A DNA stretch of 64,000 nucleotides from Anaerolineales bacterium (GTDB taxonomy: Bacteria > Chloroflexota > Anaerolineae > 4572-78 > J111): positions 1 to 64,000 of the forward strand of contig JABTUW010000003.1 in assembly GCA_015075185.1 (NCBI GenBank). The letters are read 5' to 3'. Positions 42,076 to 49,953 of the stretch are shown here, piece after piece. The stretch's first letter is position 1, and each line of letters opens with the position of its first letter. The translations under genes were made by a program, and so were the position numbers. The notes under the pieces were generated by a model. It searched no databases. It was not told the DNA's origin and saw nothing but the letters and a program-made list of their open reading frames with translations.

Positions 42076-43125
42076 TCATCGCTTCATCGCTTCTTCAGTT
42101 CCCAACGCGGCGGTGGAACGGCGAATAATCAGGCGGTGGGCCAGCGTCAGCGCTTCGTGATCAGCCAGTTCATGGCTACGCAGTTTGATCAAACTTTCCA
42201 TACCGATGGAACCAAGGTCGTAGAGAGGGAGGGCCATCGTGGTCAGCGGCGGGTCAACTGCTTGAGCGGTGGCAATATCGTCAATGCCCATCAGACTGAT
42301 GTCCTGGGGAACGTGGCAGCCTGCCTCGCGCAGCCCGACCAGACAGCCAATGCCCATCAGGTCGTTTGAAGCCAGAACAGCCGTCGGTTTGGCTGGCAGC
42401 GCCATAATAGCTTCGGCCGCCCGCCGTCCCGACTCGTATTTATAATCCCCGTCAATAATCAGCTCCGGCTTGAGGGGCAGTCCATGCGCTTCCAGCGCCG
42501 ACTTGTACCCGCTGAGCCGGAGCTGGGTGGTGGTCAGCAAGGCGGGGCCGGAAATATAAGCAATGGAGCGATGGCCCAGGCTAATCAGGTAATGCACGGC
42601 ATCCTTGACGACCTGTTCATTGTCAACCAGGACCGAAAAGGAGGAGAACAGGTGCTTGGCCAGAGATACACAGACCGCCCCCCGGTTGTAAAAAGCTTCC
42701 AACGCCTGGCCGACCTGGCGGCCGTACTTGTCGTCGGTCAGGCCCCCGCCGGCAAAGATAACACCGTCCACCCGGTAGCTGTCGAGGGTATGCAGGTATT
42801 GCAGTTCGATCTCCGGCACCCGGTCGGAATTGCAGACAATGACCAGATAGCCGTGCCGGCGGGCCACGTCTTCCACCCCCCGGACGATGGTCGCAAAATA
42901 AGGGTCCATCGCATCGCCGATGATGACTCCAATAATGCGCGTCGCCCGCGTGACCATGGCCTGGGCCAGGGCGCTGGGCGAAAAGTTGAGCGCCTCGGCG
43001 GCCTCTAGCACCCGCGCCCGCGTCTCCTCGCTGACCGGGTGGGGACTGCCGTTCAATACCCGCGAGACGGTGGTGATGGAGACGTTGGCTTTTTTGGCGA
43101 CGTCAATAATTGAGACCATGTCCAT
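42076..43125 (-). CDS. LacI-family transcriptional repressor
   Basis: 349 residues. The N-terminal LacI HTH is SIIDVAKKANVSITTVSRVL followed by the hinge region RARVLEAAEALNFSPSALAQ. Residues about 62-340 are the periplasmic-binding-like sensor: IIGVIIGDAMDPYFATIVRG, DGVIFAGGG, IAYISGPALLTTTQLRLSGY, PTAVLASNDLMGIGCLVGLR and ISLMGIDDIATAQAVDPPLT. The start codon shares one base with the upstream Gfo/Idh stop (TAATG), so it is coupled to that gene. A perfect 20-bp LacI-type palindrome lies at the promoter of this two-gene unit (44314-44333), suggesting autoregulation. A near-identical site lies at 62136-62151. The inducer is unknown. Confidence 0.93.
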   Translation of the reverse strand: MDMVSIIDVAKKANVSITTVSRVLNGSPHPVSEETRARVLEAAEALNFSPSALAQAMVTRATRIIGVIIGDAMDPYFATIVRGVEDVARRHGYLVIVCNSDRVPEIELQYLHTLDSYRVDGVIFAGGGLTDDKYGRQVGQALEAFYNRGAVCVSLAKHLFSSFSVLVDNEQVVKDAVHYLISLGHRSIAYISGPALLTTTQLRLSGYKSALEAHGLPLKPELIIDGDYKYESGRRAAEAIMALPAKPTAVLASNDLMGIGCLVGLREAGCHVPQDISLMGIDDIATAQAVDPPLTTMALPLYDLGSIGMESLIKLRSHELADHEALTLAHRLIIRRSTAALGTEEAMKR

Positions 43126-44207
43126 TAAACCAAAGGATTAGCTCCGCTCTCCAGAGGCAGCTCAACCAATTTGCCCCTCTCTTTAGCCGACTGGTAAGCC
43201 GCCATCAGCACTTCGACGCCGAGGCGGGCGCTTTCCGCGTTACTATCCGGCCTTTGCCCGGTCTCAATCGCCCGCAGCAGTTGTTGAAACGGGGTTAGAC
43301 AGGTATACCCGGCTAGATATTCCTCCAGGGGAATGTGAGCGCCGTTATAAATTAAGATATTTTGGAAAGGCAGCACGGTCAGATTGTGATGCTCAAACTG
43401 CATTTCCAGCACATTGTGCCAGTTGCGCGGATTGAGCGCCTCGGCCACATCCATCGAGGGCAGGGTTTGCAGTGGCTGCTTGCCGCTGGCCAGGACGGCA
43501 AAAAAATCGCCGTAATCGGCAATCACTTGGCCAAAATTTTCAACGCCGGCCTCGTGGTAAATGTCCCAGTAACTTGTACTTTTGGCCTGGATGGAGTGGG
43601 GGCGGCCCCACAACCCGATCATGTAATCAACCGCGTAGCAGCCCAGGTTGGTCAGCTCGCCGCCGCCGGATTTTGAGGGAGGATCGAGCCGTTCCGGCCA
43701 AACCATGGCCAGGGGAAAATCGGTGGAAAAGGTGAAGCTAAAGGTGTGGGTATAGTTGATCGGGCGGCCATACCGCCCGGCGCTGATTTCGTCGAGAAGC
43801 TTGGCCGTGACCGGGTTGAAGCGGACAATGACCGGTATATCGTAGACCAGTTGAATCCGGCTTGCGGATACTGCCTTTTCAATTCTCCAGGCCGAGTCGA
43901 GACTCTCGGCCATAGGTTTGTTGAGGAAGATATGCTTGCCGGCCTGGGCGGCTTTTTCCACCCAGCCCGCCTTTTCATGAGGGGAACAGGCCAGGGCGAT
44001 GATGTCAATGTGGGGGTTATCGAACAGCGCTTCCGCCGACGACTCCAACTCCAGGCCAATAGCGGTAGACAATCCGGCCGTACGGCGCAGGTCTTCTTCC
44101 CAACCGGCGACAATCTTGGCCGCCGGCTCCTGCTTCAAGGCAAAAGCCACAAATTCGCCGTGAGTGCAGCAGTTCCCTAAAATGCCGACGCCATATTGTT
44201 TGGACAC
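43125..44207 (-). CDS. Gfo/Idh/MocA-family oxidoreductase (copy 3)
   Basis: 360 residues from a GTG at 44207 with GGGGGT 7 bases upstream; an upstream ATG at 44348 would add 47 residues lying over the operator and promoter and is rejected. The Rossmann motif is unusual, GVGILGNCCTHGEFVAFALK, with Asn-Cys-Cys where most members have Gly-x-Gly-x-x-Gly spacing. HIFLNKPMAESLDSAWRIEK carries the family Lys with Asn in place of Glu. The C-terminal domain includes LTNLGCYAVDYMIGLWGRPH. It is first in the LacI-controlled transcript. Its dehydrogenase activity needs checking because of the altered nucleotide loop. Confidence 0.88.
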   Translation of the reverse strand: MSKQYGVGILGNCCTHGEFVAFALKQEPAAKIVAGWEEDLRRTAGLSTAIGLELESSAEALFDNPHIDIIALACSPHEKAGWVEKAAQAGKHIFLNKPMAESLDSAWRIEKAVSASRIQLVYDIPVIVRFNPVTAKLLDEISAGRYGRPINYTHTFSFTFSTDFPLAMVWPERLDPPSKSGGGELTNLGCYAVDYMIGLWGRPHSIQAKSTSYWDIYHEAGVENFGQVIADYGDFFAVLASGKQPLQTLPSMDVAEALNPRNWHNVLEMQFEHHNLTVLPFQNILIYNGAHIPLEEYLAGYTCLTPFQQLLRAIETGQRPDSNAESARLGVEVLMAAYQSAKERGKLVELPLESGANPLV

Positions 44208-44313
44208 TTTGTAACCCCCATTCCAGATTAGCTGGAATCGCCCCAAGGATGATTTTTGACCAAACAAGCTAGATTTGACGGTTGAAGTAAAAAAAGAAGC
44301 GAGGAAAAGGTTT

Positions 44314-44361
44314 TCTGGAAAACGTTTTCCAGATATTAGCACGATCAATCATCGCTGTCAA
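44314..44361 (-). promoter_or_regulatory. Strong sigma-70 promoter with a perfect 20-bp LacI-type operator
   Basis: On the minus strand TTGACA (44361-44356) and TAATAT (44338-44333) are exactly 17 bases apart. Immediately downstream is the palindrome TCTGGAAAACGTTTTCCAGA (44333-44314), with the central CG typical of LacI/GalR-family operators. Bound repressor would cover the start point. The unit downstream is Gfo/Idh copy 3 and the lacI-type gene, and possibly the whole 22-kb co-directional array. Confidence 0.82.
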
Positions 44362-44397
44362 ATTCAGGATCAGGCCTAACTCCAAACCCTTTTGTGG

Positions 44398-44997
44398 CTA
44401 CGCCGGTATCGTTATGCCCTCTGATAAACCCCTGGTAAGTACGGCCACAATCTGACGGGCCATCTGCTCTGCCGAAACGGTCTTTGATCCACTGCTCCAC
44501 TGCAACCCCGCTCCAAAAATTGCCCAGCTCATGACCATCGCCGTGGTGTCCACAGTAGCCTGGCATTGATGGTCAGGAGGTGGGAGTTGATTCAGCCAAT
44601 TTAAGATAAATTTGTAGAGTTCGTTTTGTATGGTCGCCTCCGGTGGCATTTCAAACTGTTGTTTATCAGCAGTCTTACACCGGCCATGAAACTGAGCCAG
44701 ATGCTCTAGCACCGTGCGGGTGAGCAGGTGCAGATTATCCAAAGTAAAAGGAAATGAAGCCGGGAGCTTGCTGGCCAACGCCTGCTGAAAGCCATCACGG
44801 ACATAGTGATTCATAAGCGCGTATTTGTCTTCAAAGTGGGCATAAAAGGTGGCCCGGTTTACGGTTGCTCGTTCAGCCACATCCTGGACACTAATCGCCC
44901 GAAAGCTCTTTTCAGCTAGCAATTCCATAAACGCTTGCACAATCAATTGGCGAGTGCGTTTCACGCGCGGGTCTTCCCCATTGAGTTGAGTTACCAT
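44398..44997 (-). CDS. TetR-family transcriptional regulator
   Basis: 199 residues from the ATG at 44997, supported by AGGAGG 6 bases upstream. The N-terminal TetR HTH reads RVKRTRQLIVQAFMELLAEK and SFRAISVQDVAERATVNRAT followed by FYAHFEDKYALMNHYVRDGF. The all-alpha C-terminal ligand domain is poorly conserved, as usual. It is divergent from the DoxX gene. The 169-base gap holds an imperfect palindrome over the DoxX -35 box, its likely binding site, so it probably represses doxX-LUD and perhaps itself. Confidence 0.9.
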   Translation of the reverse strand: MVTQLNGEDPRVKRTRQLIVQAFMELLAEKSFRAISVQDVAERATVNRATFYAHFEDKYALMNHYVRDGFQQALASKLPASFPFTLDNLHLLTRTVLEHLAQFHGRCKTADKQQFEMPPEATIQNELYKFILNWLNQLPPPDHQCQATVDTTAMVMSWAIFGAGLQWSSGSKTVSAEQMARQIVAVLTRGLSEGITIPA

Positions 44998-45071
44998 TTT
45001 ACCTCCTTTATGAATCAAACAGCCAACAGTTTTTATGTTTTGTTGTCTAAACAGCAAAAGCATTAAATTGT

Positions 45072-45134
45072 CTGTTGACTTTATAAAGCAGACAGTTGTA
45101 TTATATCCAACAACTGTTAATTATACAACAACTG
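45072..45134 (+). promoter_or_regulatory. doxX promoter with candidate TetR operator and direct repeats
   Basis: CTGTTGACTTTATAAAGCAG plus ACAG (45072-45095) is an imperfect 24-bp palindrome centred on CTTTATAAAG. It overlaps the -35 box TTGACT (45075-45080), and TATTAT (45099-45104) follows after 18 bases. Further on, CAACAACTG occurs at 45108-45116 and 45126-45134, 18 bases apart, each followed by a TTAAT word, a possible second operator near the start point. Confidence 0.6.
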
Positions 45135-45166
45135 ATTAATAGATTTTCTCTTAACAGGAGGATCAA

Positions 45167-45574
45167 ATGAACATTGCTTTATGGATTGCACAAATTTTAC
45201 TGGGGGCCATGTTTATCATGGCCGGCTTTTCAAAAGCGTTTCAACCGCTCGAAGCTCTGGGCCAAATGATACCCTGGACGCTCGACATTCCCCTGGCGTT
45301 GGTCCGCTTTATTGGGATCAGTGAATTGCTAGCGGGAATCGGACTCATCGCTCCGGGGCTAGCCGGTATTAAACCACATCTGACGATAGCTGCCGCCGCC
45401 GGGATTATCCTGGTAATGGTCAGCGCTATTATCTTCCATGTGGCGCGGGGGGAATATGGCTACATTGTTTTTAATCTCGTGCTCCTAGCCCTGGCGGCCT
45501 TCATAGCCTACGGGCGGTGGAAGGTAGCGCCATTTAAAGCAGGGGAGTTCAATAGACCGTCCCCCAATCAATAA
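45167..45574 (+). CDS. DoxX-family membrane protein
   Basis: 135 residues; AGGAGG lies 5-6 bases before the ATG. Four hydrophobic segments and the N-terminal pattern ALWIAQILLGAMFIMAGFSK fit DoxX/DoxD-like proteins, as does ISELLAGIGLIAPGLAGIKP. Some members take part in quinone- or thiol-linked redox, but no general function is settled. It is controlled by a strong promoter beside the divergent TetR gene and precedes the LUD-domain gene by about 100 bases, so the pair may form a small stress- or redox-responsive operon. Confidence 0.88.
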   Translation: MNIALWIAQILLGAMFIMAGFSKAFQPLEALGQMIPWTLDIPLALVRFIGISELLAGIGLIAPGLAGIKPHLTIAAAAGIILVMVSAIIFHVARGEYGYIVFNLVLLALAAFIAYGRWKVAPFKAGEFNRPSPNQ

Positions 45575-45628
45575 GGGGCGATCAAGTATTAACACAGAAT
45601 CAAACAGGTTTATAAAGGTATCGAATTT

Positions 45629-45673
45629 ATGGCAACGCCAACATTTCCCGAAAGTCACATAAAAGGAATTTAA
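45629..45673 (+). pseudogene. 14-codon remnant, possibly the N-terminus of a PPOX/F420-type protein
   Basis: An ATG with AAAGG 9 bases upstream opens a frame reading MATPTFPESHIKGI, then stop, four bases before the LUD start. The first 11 residues resemble the beginning of pyridoxamine-phosphate-oxidase-like F420-dependent proteins (M-A-x-x-x-P-E-S-H). The rest is absent, so an internal deletion may have fused this start to the LUD ribosome site (AAAGGA). It could also serve as a translated leader. The evidence is slim. Confidence 0.3.
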
Positions 45674-45676
45674 ACG

Positions 45677-46324
45677 ATGACCACAGCGATAATAGACGAA
45701 GTTTTAGCCCCCAACATGACCTTTGCCGAGCCGGCCTCAGCGGAACAAATTCGGCGCACCGCCCAGGCGCTGGAGGCCAACGGCATGCGCACCTACGTTG
45801 CAAATAGCGGCGACGAAGCGCGGCGAATTGTTTTGGACCTGCTGCCGGAGGAGGCGGAAGTTTTTACCTCCATTTCTAAAACCCTGGAAACCCTGGGTAT
45901 TTCTACCGAAATTGAGCAATCGGGCCGCTTCAACGCCATCAGACCAAAGTTTTACGAGTTGCGCCAGCAGAACCGCCCCGACGAAATGCGCAGGTTGGGC
46001 GCAAGCCCCGATTTCGTAGTTGGCAGTGTGCATGCGATCACCGAGCAGGGTCAAGTTCTGATAGCCTCTGGCTCCGGCAGTCAGCTTGGCCCCTACGTCT
46101 TTGGCGCAGGTCGGGTGATCTGGGTGGTCGGCGCCCAGAAGATTGTCCGCAATCTGGAGGAGGGCATGCGGCGCATCAAGGAGTACGCTTATCCGCTGGA
46201 AGATGCGCGTGCGCGCCAGGTCTATGGCCAACCCAGCAGGATCAACAAAGTTTTGTTAATCAATGGCGAGGGCAAGTCGGAACGGATCACAGTGGTTTTG
46301 GTTAAGGAGAATTTGGGGTTTTAG
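45677..46324 (+). CDS. LUD-domain protein (lactate-utilisation LutC/YkgG-like)
   Basis: 215 residues; AAAGGA lies 9 bases before the ATG. The LUD fold is indicated by RRTAQALEANGMRTYVANSG, EEAEVFTSISKTLETLGIST, PDFVVGSVHAITEQGQVLIA, SGSGSQLGPYVFGAGRVIWV and VGAQKIVRNLEEGMRRIKEY. In LutABC such proteins support lactate oxidation. Lone LUD proteins, as here with no LutA or LutB nearby, have no defined role. It is downstream of doxX under the same probable promoter. Confidence 0.87.
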   Translation: MTTAIIDEVLAPNMTFAEPASAEQIRRTAQALEANGMRTYVANSGDEARRIVLDLLPEEAEVFTSISKTLETLGISTEIEQSGRFNAIRPKFYELRQQNRPDEMRRLGASPDFVVGSVHAITEQGQVLIASGSGSQLGPYVFGAGRVIWVVGAQKIVRNLEEGMRRIKEYAYPLEDARARQVYGQPSRINKVLLINGEGKSERITVVLVKENLGF

Positions 46325-46374
46325 AGTGTATTTTTTAAGCTTAGGGGGAGTTCAGATTAGATGAACAAATAAGG

Positions 46375-46403
46375 TTGACAGCGCTGGCAGCCGCGTTTAT
46401 CAT
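46375..46403 (+). promoter_or_regulatory. Sigma-70-type promoter upstream of the LLM gene
   Basis: TTGACA (46375-46380) and TATCAT (46398-46403) are separated by exactly 17 bases. The promoter would produce a leader of about 140 bases before the LLM enzyme gene. That leader contains the iterated AGTTCCC repeat. Confidence 0.7.
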
Positions 46404-46460
46404 TACTATCTGCTAAGGAGCCTTCACCAGCCCTTGACATGCGCCGAAGATGAAAATTTG

Positions 46461-46529
46461 GGGAACTCGTAGGGTCTGAGCGGAACTCCCCCACGAGTTC
46501 CCTCAAGTTCCCTTGAGTTCCCACAAGTT
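46461..46529. repeat. Iterated GGAACT/AGTTCC motif with 10-bp period
   Basis: AGTTCCC begins at 46496, 46506 and 46516, with a fourth partial copy AGTT at 46526, exactly 10 bases apart. The inverse word GGGAACTCGT at 46461 pairs perfectly with ACGAGTTCCC at 46493, and GGAACTCCCC lies at 46482. The 10-bp period puts all direct copies on one helix face, suiting cooperative protein binding. It sits between the promoter and the LLM gene. Confidence 0.7.
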
Positions 46530-46546
46530 ATTTACGAAGGATGATG

Positions 46547-47605
46547 ATGTTTGAACTTGGCGTCTTTTCTTTTGTCGAGCTAACCCCCGACCCGGCAACC
46601 GGGGCGATGATCAGCCCGGTGGAGCGCATGCACAATCTGCTTGAAACCATCGAACTGGCCGACCAGGTAGGTCTGGATGTTTTCGGGGTAGGCGAGCATC
46701 ACCGGCCTGACTTCGTTGCTTCGGCCCCACTGGTTATTCTGGGGGCGGCGGCGGCGCGCACCCAATCTATCCGCCTATCCACAGCAGTCACGGTGCTTAG
46801 CTCGGATGACCCGGTGCGGGTCTTTCAGGATTTTGCCACCCTCGATCTGATCTCCAATGGCCGGGCCGAAATTATGGCCGGGCGCGGTTCGTTTATCGAG
46901 TCTTTCCCCCTCTTTGGCTATGATCTGCGTGATTACGACAGCCTCTTTGCCGAGAAGCTGGAGCTGCTGTTGAAACTCCGCGAAACGGAAACCATCACTT
47001 GGTCGGGCAAACATCGCCCAGCCTTGAACAACCAGGGTGTCTACCCGCGACCCGTGCAGGAAAAGCTGCCCATCTGGGTGGCGGTTGGCGGCACACCTGA
47101 GTCGGTAGTACGCGCCGCCCGCCTGGGCTTGCCGATGGCCCTGGCCATCATCGGCGGCATGCCTGAACGCTTTGCGCCTTTCTTTCAGCTCTATCGAGAA
47201 ACGGCGCGTCAGGCGGGCCACGATCCGGCCCAACTGCCGTTGAGCATCAACTCGCACGGCCTTATCGCCGACACTGGCCAAGAGGCTGCGGATGCCTACT
47301 ACCCCTCGGCGACGGTGATGATGAATAAAATTGGCCGTGAACGCGGCTGGCCCCCCGCCACCCGCCAGCAACTCGAAGCAGGGCGGCTGCTGCGTGGCTC
47401 AGACTTTGTGGGCAGCCCGGCTGAAATTATCGAGAAGATCCTGTTCCAGTACGACATTTTTGGTCATCAGCGCCTCTTGCTGCAACTTGGCGTGGGGACT
47501 ATTGCCCACCAAAAAGTAATGCATGCCATTGAACTTCTTGGCACCCAGGTTGCGCCCGTTGTCCGGGAGGAAATTGCCCGGCGCAATTCTCCCTCAAGCG
47601 GTTGA
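46547..47605 (+). CDS. LLM-class flavin-dependent oxidoreductase
   Basis: 352 residues. Three ATG codons follow one another; the third (46547) is chosen because GAAGG then lies 6 bases upstream. The luciferase-like fold is indicated by FELGVFSFVELTPDP, DQVGLDVFGVGEHHRPDFVA, SSDDPVRVFQDFATLDLISN, GRAEIMAGRGSFIESFPLFG and PIWVAVGGTPESVVRAARLG. The FGVGEHHRPDF motif is characteristic of the alkanal-monooxygenase-like subgroup. It is single, with its own promoter and a repeat-rich leader. It is convergent with the M20 peptidase gene. The substrate is unknown. Confidence 0.92.
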   Translation: MFELGVFSFVELTPDPATGAMISPVERMHNLLETIELADQVGLDVFGVGEHHRPDFVASAPLVILGAAAARTQSIRLSTAVTVLSSDDPVRVFQDFATLDLISNGRAEIMAGRGSFIESFPLFGYDLRDYDSLFAEKLELLLKLRETETITWSGKHRPALNNQGVYPRPVQEKLPIWVAVGGTPESVVRAARLGLPMALAIIGGMPERFAPFFQLYRETARQAGHDPAQLPLSINSHGLIADTGQEAADAYYPSATVMMNKIGRERGWPPATRQQLEAGRLLRGSDFVGSPAEIIEKILFQYDIFGHQRLLLQLGVGTIAHQKVMHAIELLGTQVAPVVREEIARRNSPSSG

Positions 47606-47692
47606 TAGGGCAGGTGGAGGGTGGGAGGATTGGTTAAGAACTTCCAACCTTCCAACGTTTCAAGCCTTACCGGGTTTAATCGTCAAAAACAA

Positions 47693-49015
47693 TTATGCCA
47701 CCCCGCACCAATCAACCAGCGTCAGCGCCAGCACCTTGGTCACATTGAGCAGATCAGCCAGCGGCACAAACTCGGCCGAAGTGTGGGCCTGGGCCAGGTC
47801 GCCGGGACCGTAGAGACAGCCGGGAATGCCCTGCCCGGCAAACCAGGCCAAATCTGTCACGGCGACAAAGCCGGAATAGTTGGGTTGGCCGACTACCGCT
47901 TGATAAGCCTGGGATAGGCTCTGGATAACCGGATGCTCGACCGCCGTATTGACCGGGGGGAAGGAAACGCCGGAAATACCCCACTCGATCTCCGGCGGAT
48001 GATCTCGTAGCCATGGGTCGGCCTGAGCAACCCGGTGAAGGTAATCTTCAAACTCCGCCCGGACGTCTTCGGTACGTTCACTGGGCAGGTACTTCAAGCT
48101 CAACAGGGTTGAGCAGTAATCCGGGAAGGTCGAAGGGCTGCCGACCAAATTGGGCATGCCGTCTTTGCCGCCGCCGGTGCCGCCCAGCACAACGCCAATG
48201 TTGACCGTGGTGATGCCTTTGGGCATCAGGGGGTGAACCTTGTACACCCCCCAATATCGCTCTAATTCCTGCACGGCAGCCAGCAGTTTCAGCATCTTCT
48301 CAATCGCATTGACTGCCGTTCCCTGTCCCCCTGCGTGAACCGAAAGATAGCGCTTGGCCGTGTGACCCGCTACGCCCCGGACAACAACCCGCAGCCACTC
48401 GACACCCCCTTCGACCGGCTGGATATAGCCGCCGGTCGGCTCGGTCACAATCACGGCGTCGGCCTTGTAGCCGCGGGCCAGGGTTTGCCGGGTGCCAGGC
48501 CCGCCGACTTCCTCATCCACCACGGTCTCGATCAGTACATCCCCCTTCAGCCGCAGCCCGGCCCGGCGCACCGCGGCGACGGCGGCAATCATCGCCGCAA
48601 TCCCACCCTTCATGTCGCATGTCCCCCGGCCCCACATTTTGCCGTCATGGATCTCGCCGGCCCAGGGGTCGTGAGGCCACTGGCTGGGATCGCCAGCGGG
48701 GACGACATCAATATGGCCGTTCAAAATCAAGGAGCGCCCGCCGCCGGAGCCGGGTAAGGTCGCGACCAGGTCAGGCCGCTTGGGGAAGACTTCCCAGGTG
48801 TCTACGGTCATGTTCAGGTCTTTAAGTCTATCGGCAATAAAAGCCTGGCACTCTGCCTCGGCCCCCGGCTCGATGTTGACCAAATTTGGATTCTCCGTCC
48901 GGAAGTTGACCAGCTCGCGCAGAAAGGCCACTGTTTCATCGGCGCCGCGCTCGACTTCATCAAGAACGGCCTGGGCTATTTTTGCCGGAATCCCCGCTGT
49001 AATTTCCTGAGTCAT
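47693..49015 (-). CDS. M20-family metallopeptidase / deacylase (ArgE/DapE-like)
   Basis: 440 residues. The dinuclear-zinc motifs are visible: LILNGHIDVVPAGD (His and the neighbouring Asp), GRGTCDMKGGIAAMIAAVAA (bridging Asp), VVDEEVGGPGTRQT (catalytic Glu pair) and VTDLAWFAGQGIPGCLYGPG near the C-terminus. The dimerisation lid domain lies at about 210-330. Members remove acyl groups from amino acids or cleave dipeptides. The ATG overlaps the stop of the amidohydrolase gene upstream (ATGA), so the two form a tight two-gene operon on the minus strand. Confidence 0.92.
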   Translation of the reverse strand: MTQEITAGIPAKIAQAVLDEVERGADETVAFLRELVNFRTENPNLVNIEPGAEAECQAFIADRLKDLNMTVDTWEVFPKRPDLVATLPGSGGGRSLILNGHIDVVPAGDPSQWPHDPWAGEIHDGKMWGRGTCDMKGGIAAMIAAVAAVRRAGLRLKGDVLIETVVDEEVGGPGTRQTLARGYKADAVIVTEPTGGYIQPVEGGVEWLRVVVRGVAGHTAKRYLSVHAGGQGTAVNAIEKMLKLLAAVQELERYWGVYKVHPLMPKGITTVNIGVVLGGTGGGKDGMPNLVGSPSTFPDYCSTLLSLKYLPSERTEDVRAEFEDYLHRVAQADPWLRDHPPEIEWGISGVSFPPVNTAVEHPVIQSLSQAYQAVVGQPNYSGFVAVTDLAWFAGQGIPGCLYGPGDLAQAHTSAEFVPLADLLNVTKVLALTLVDWCGVA

Positions 49016-49869
49016 GCTTCACTCCGTTTCATTTCTGTTAAAAGCGCCAACAGGTTCCCTCCTTCGATGCGCTCACGATCTGCATCATTCAAAAAAGGCA
49101 TCGCTTGAAAGAGACCAAAGGTTTGCGGAAAACTCAGCCACTCCAAACTTGGGCTGAAATCCGATCCCCACAACAGGCGGGTCGAACCAAACGCCGCCAA
49201 CAAAACCTCGACGTAGGGCCAGGCCGCCCGGTGCGGATAATCATAACCGGGCTGGGTCAGGGCGTAGAAACCGCTCAGCTTAACGTGGACGCCGGGAAAA
49301 CGGGCCAGGGCCAGGACATCCTTTAAAGCCTGCCGGGCCGCTACTGCGTCCGGCGCAGTTGAAATCGCCGGGGGCAAGCCCAGGTGCGAGACCAACAGCC
49401 GCAGTTCGGGGTAACGTTCCAGCACCGACGGCCAGGCGGCCCAATGTTCGCCGCGGGAATTCACGCTGATCAGCCAGCGCTGCCGGACCAGCCAGCCCCA
49501 CACCTCATCCGAGACCCGACCCAAAGAGGCAGTCTGCTGCGGGTTGAAGAGGTACAAACTCAGCCCGACGAATGACTCGCGCCGCCACGTTTCCAGGGCA
49601 GCCACCTCCAAATTAGCCGGTTCAGGCACAAAAGCCAGGGGTCTTAGCCAGGAGTGGCTGGCCGCCAATTGGCTCAAATAGCGATTATTGCCGCCCGCCC
49701 ATTCTTCGGCTTCGTAACCGACAGCCAGGACCTGCTGCACCTCGTACTGCTGGGCCAATCCCTGGTAGAGGGTCACTTCATCCGGCTGGATGCGGCGGCA
49801 GTTTTCGGGCAGCAGGGCCACATAACCGGCTTTGAAAAAATGGGCGTGCGCATCGGCACGGTTTGGCAT
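49012..49869 (-). CDS. Amidohydrolase family 2 TIM-barrel hydrolase
   Basis: 285 residues; AGGAGAG lies 8 bases before the ATG. The metal-binding start is RADAHAHFFKAG, and other features are SFVGLSLYLFNPQQTA, LRLLVSHLGLPPAIS, GVHVKLSGFYALTQPGYDYP and RLLWGSDFSPSLEW. These give the His/Asp set of TIM-barrel lactonases and decarboxylases. It is translationally coupled with the M20 peptidase, so a joint degradation step is likely (ring or lactone opening, then deacylation). The upstream region (49870-49953) has a CCGGC...GCCGG hairpin at about 49892-49910. Confidence 0.87.
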   Translation of the reverse strand: MPNRADAHAHFFKAGYVALLPENCRRIQPDEVTLYQGLAQQYEVQQVLAVGYEAEEWAGGNNRYLSQLAASHSWLRPLAFVPEPANLEVAALETWRRESFVGLSLYLFNPQQTASLGRVSDEVWGWLVRQRWLISVNSRGEHWAAWPSVLERYPELRLLVSHLGLPPAISTAPDAVAARQALKDVLALARFPGVHVKLSGFYALTQPGYDYPHRAAWPYVEVLLAAFGSTRLLWGSDFSPSLEWLSFPQTFGLFQAMPFLNDADRERIEGGNLLALLTEMKRSEA

Positions 49870-49953
49870 GAAATACTCTCCTAAAAATAGACCGGCGATA
49901 GGAGGCCGGGGACAGATGATAACCGTGATGTAATTCTATGGGGGGGCGAAGGG

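Noticed and set aside
46490..46530. Possible iteron-type replication origin (10-bp repeats)
   Set aside because: Only three to four copies, no DnaA-box consensus, no replication gene nearby. Better explained as a regulatory array.
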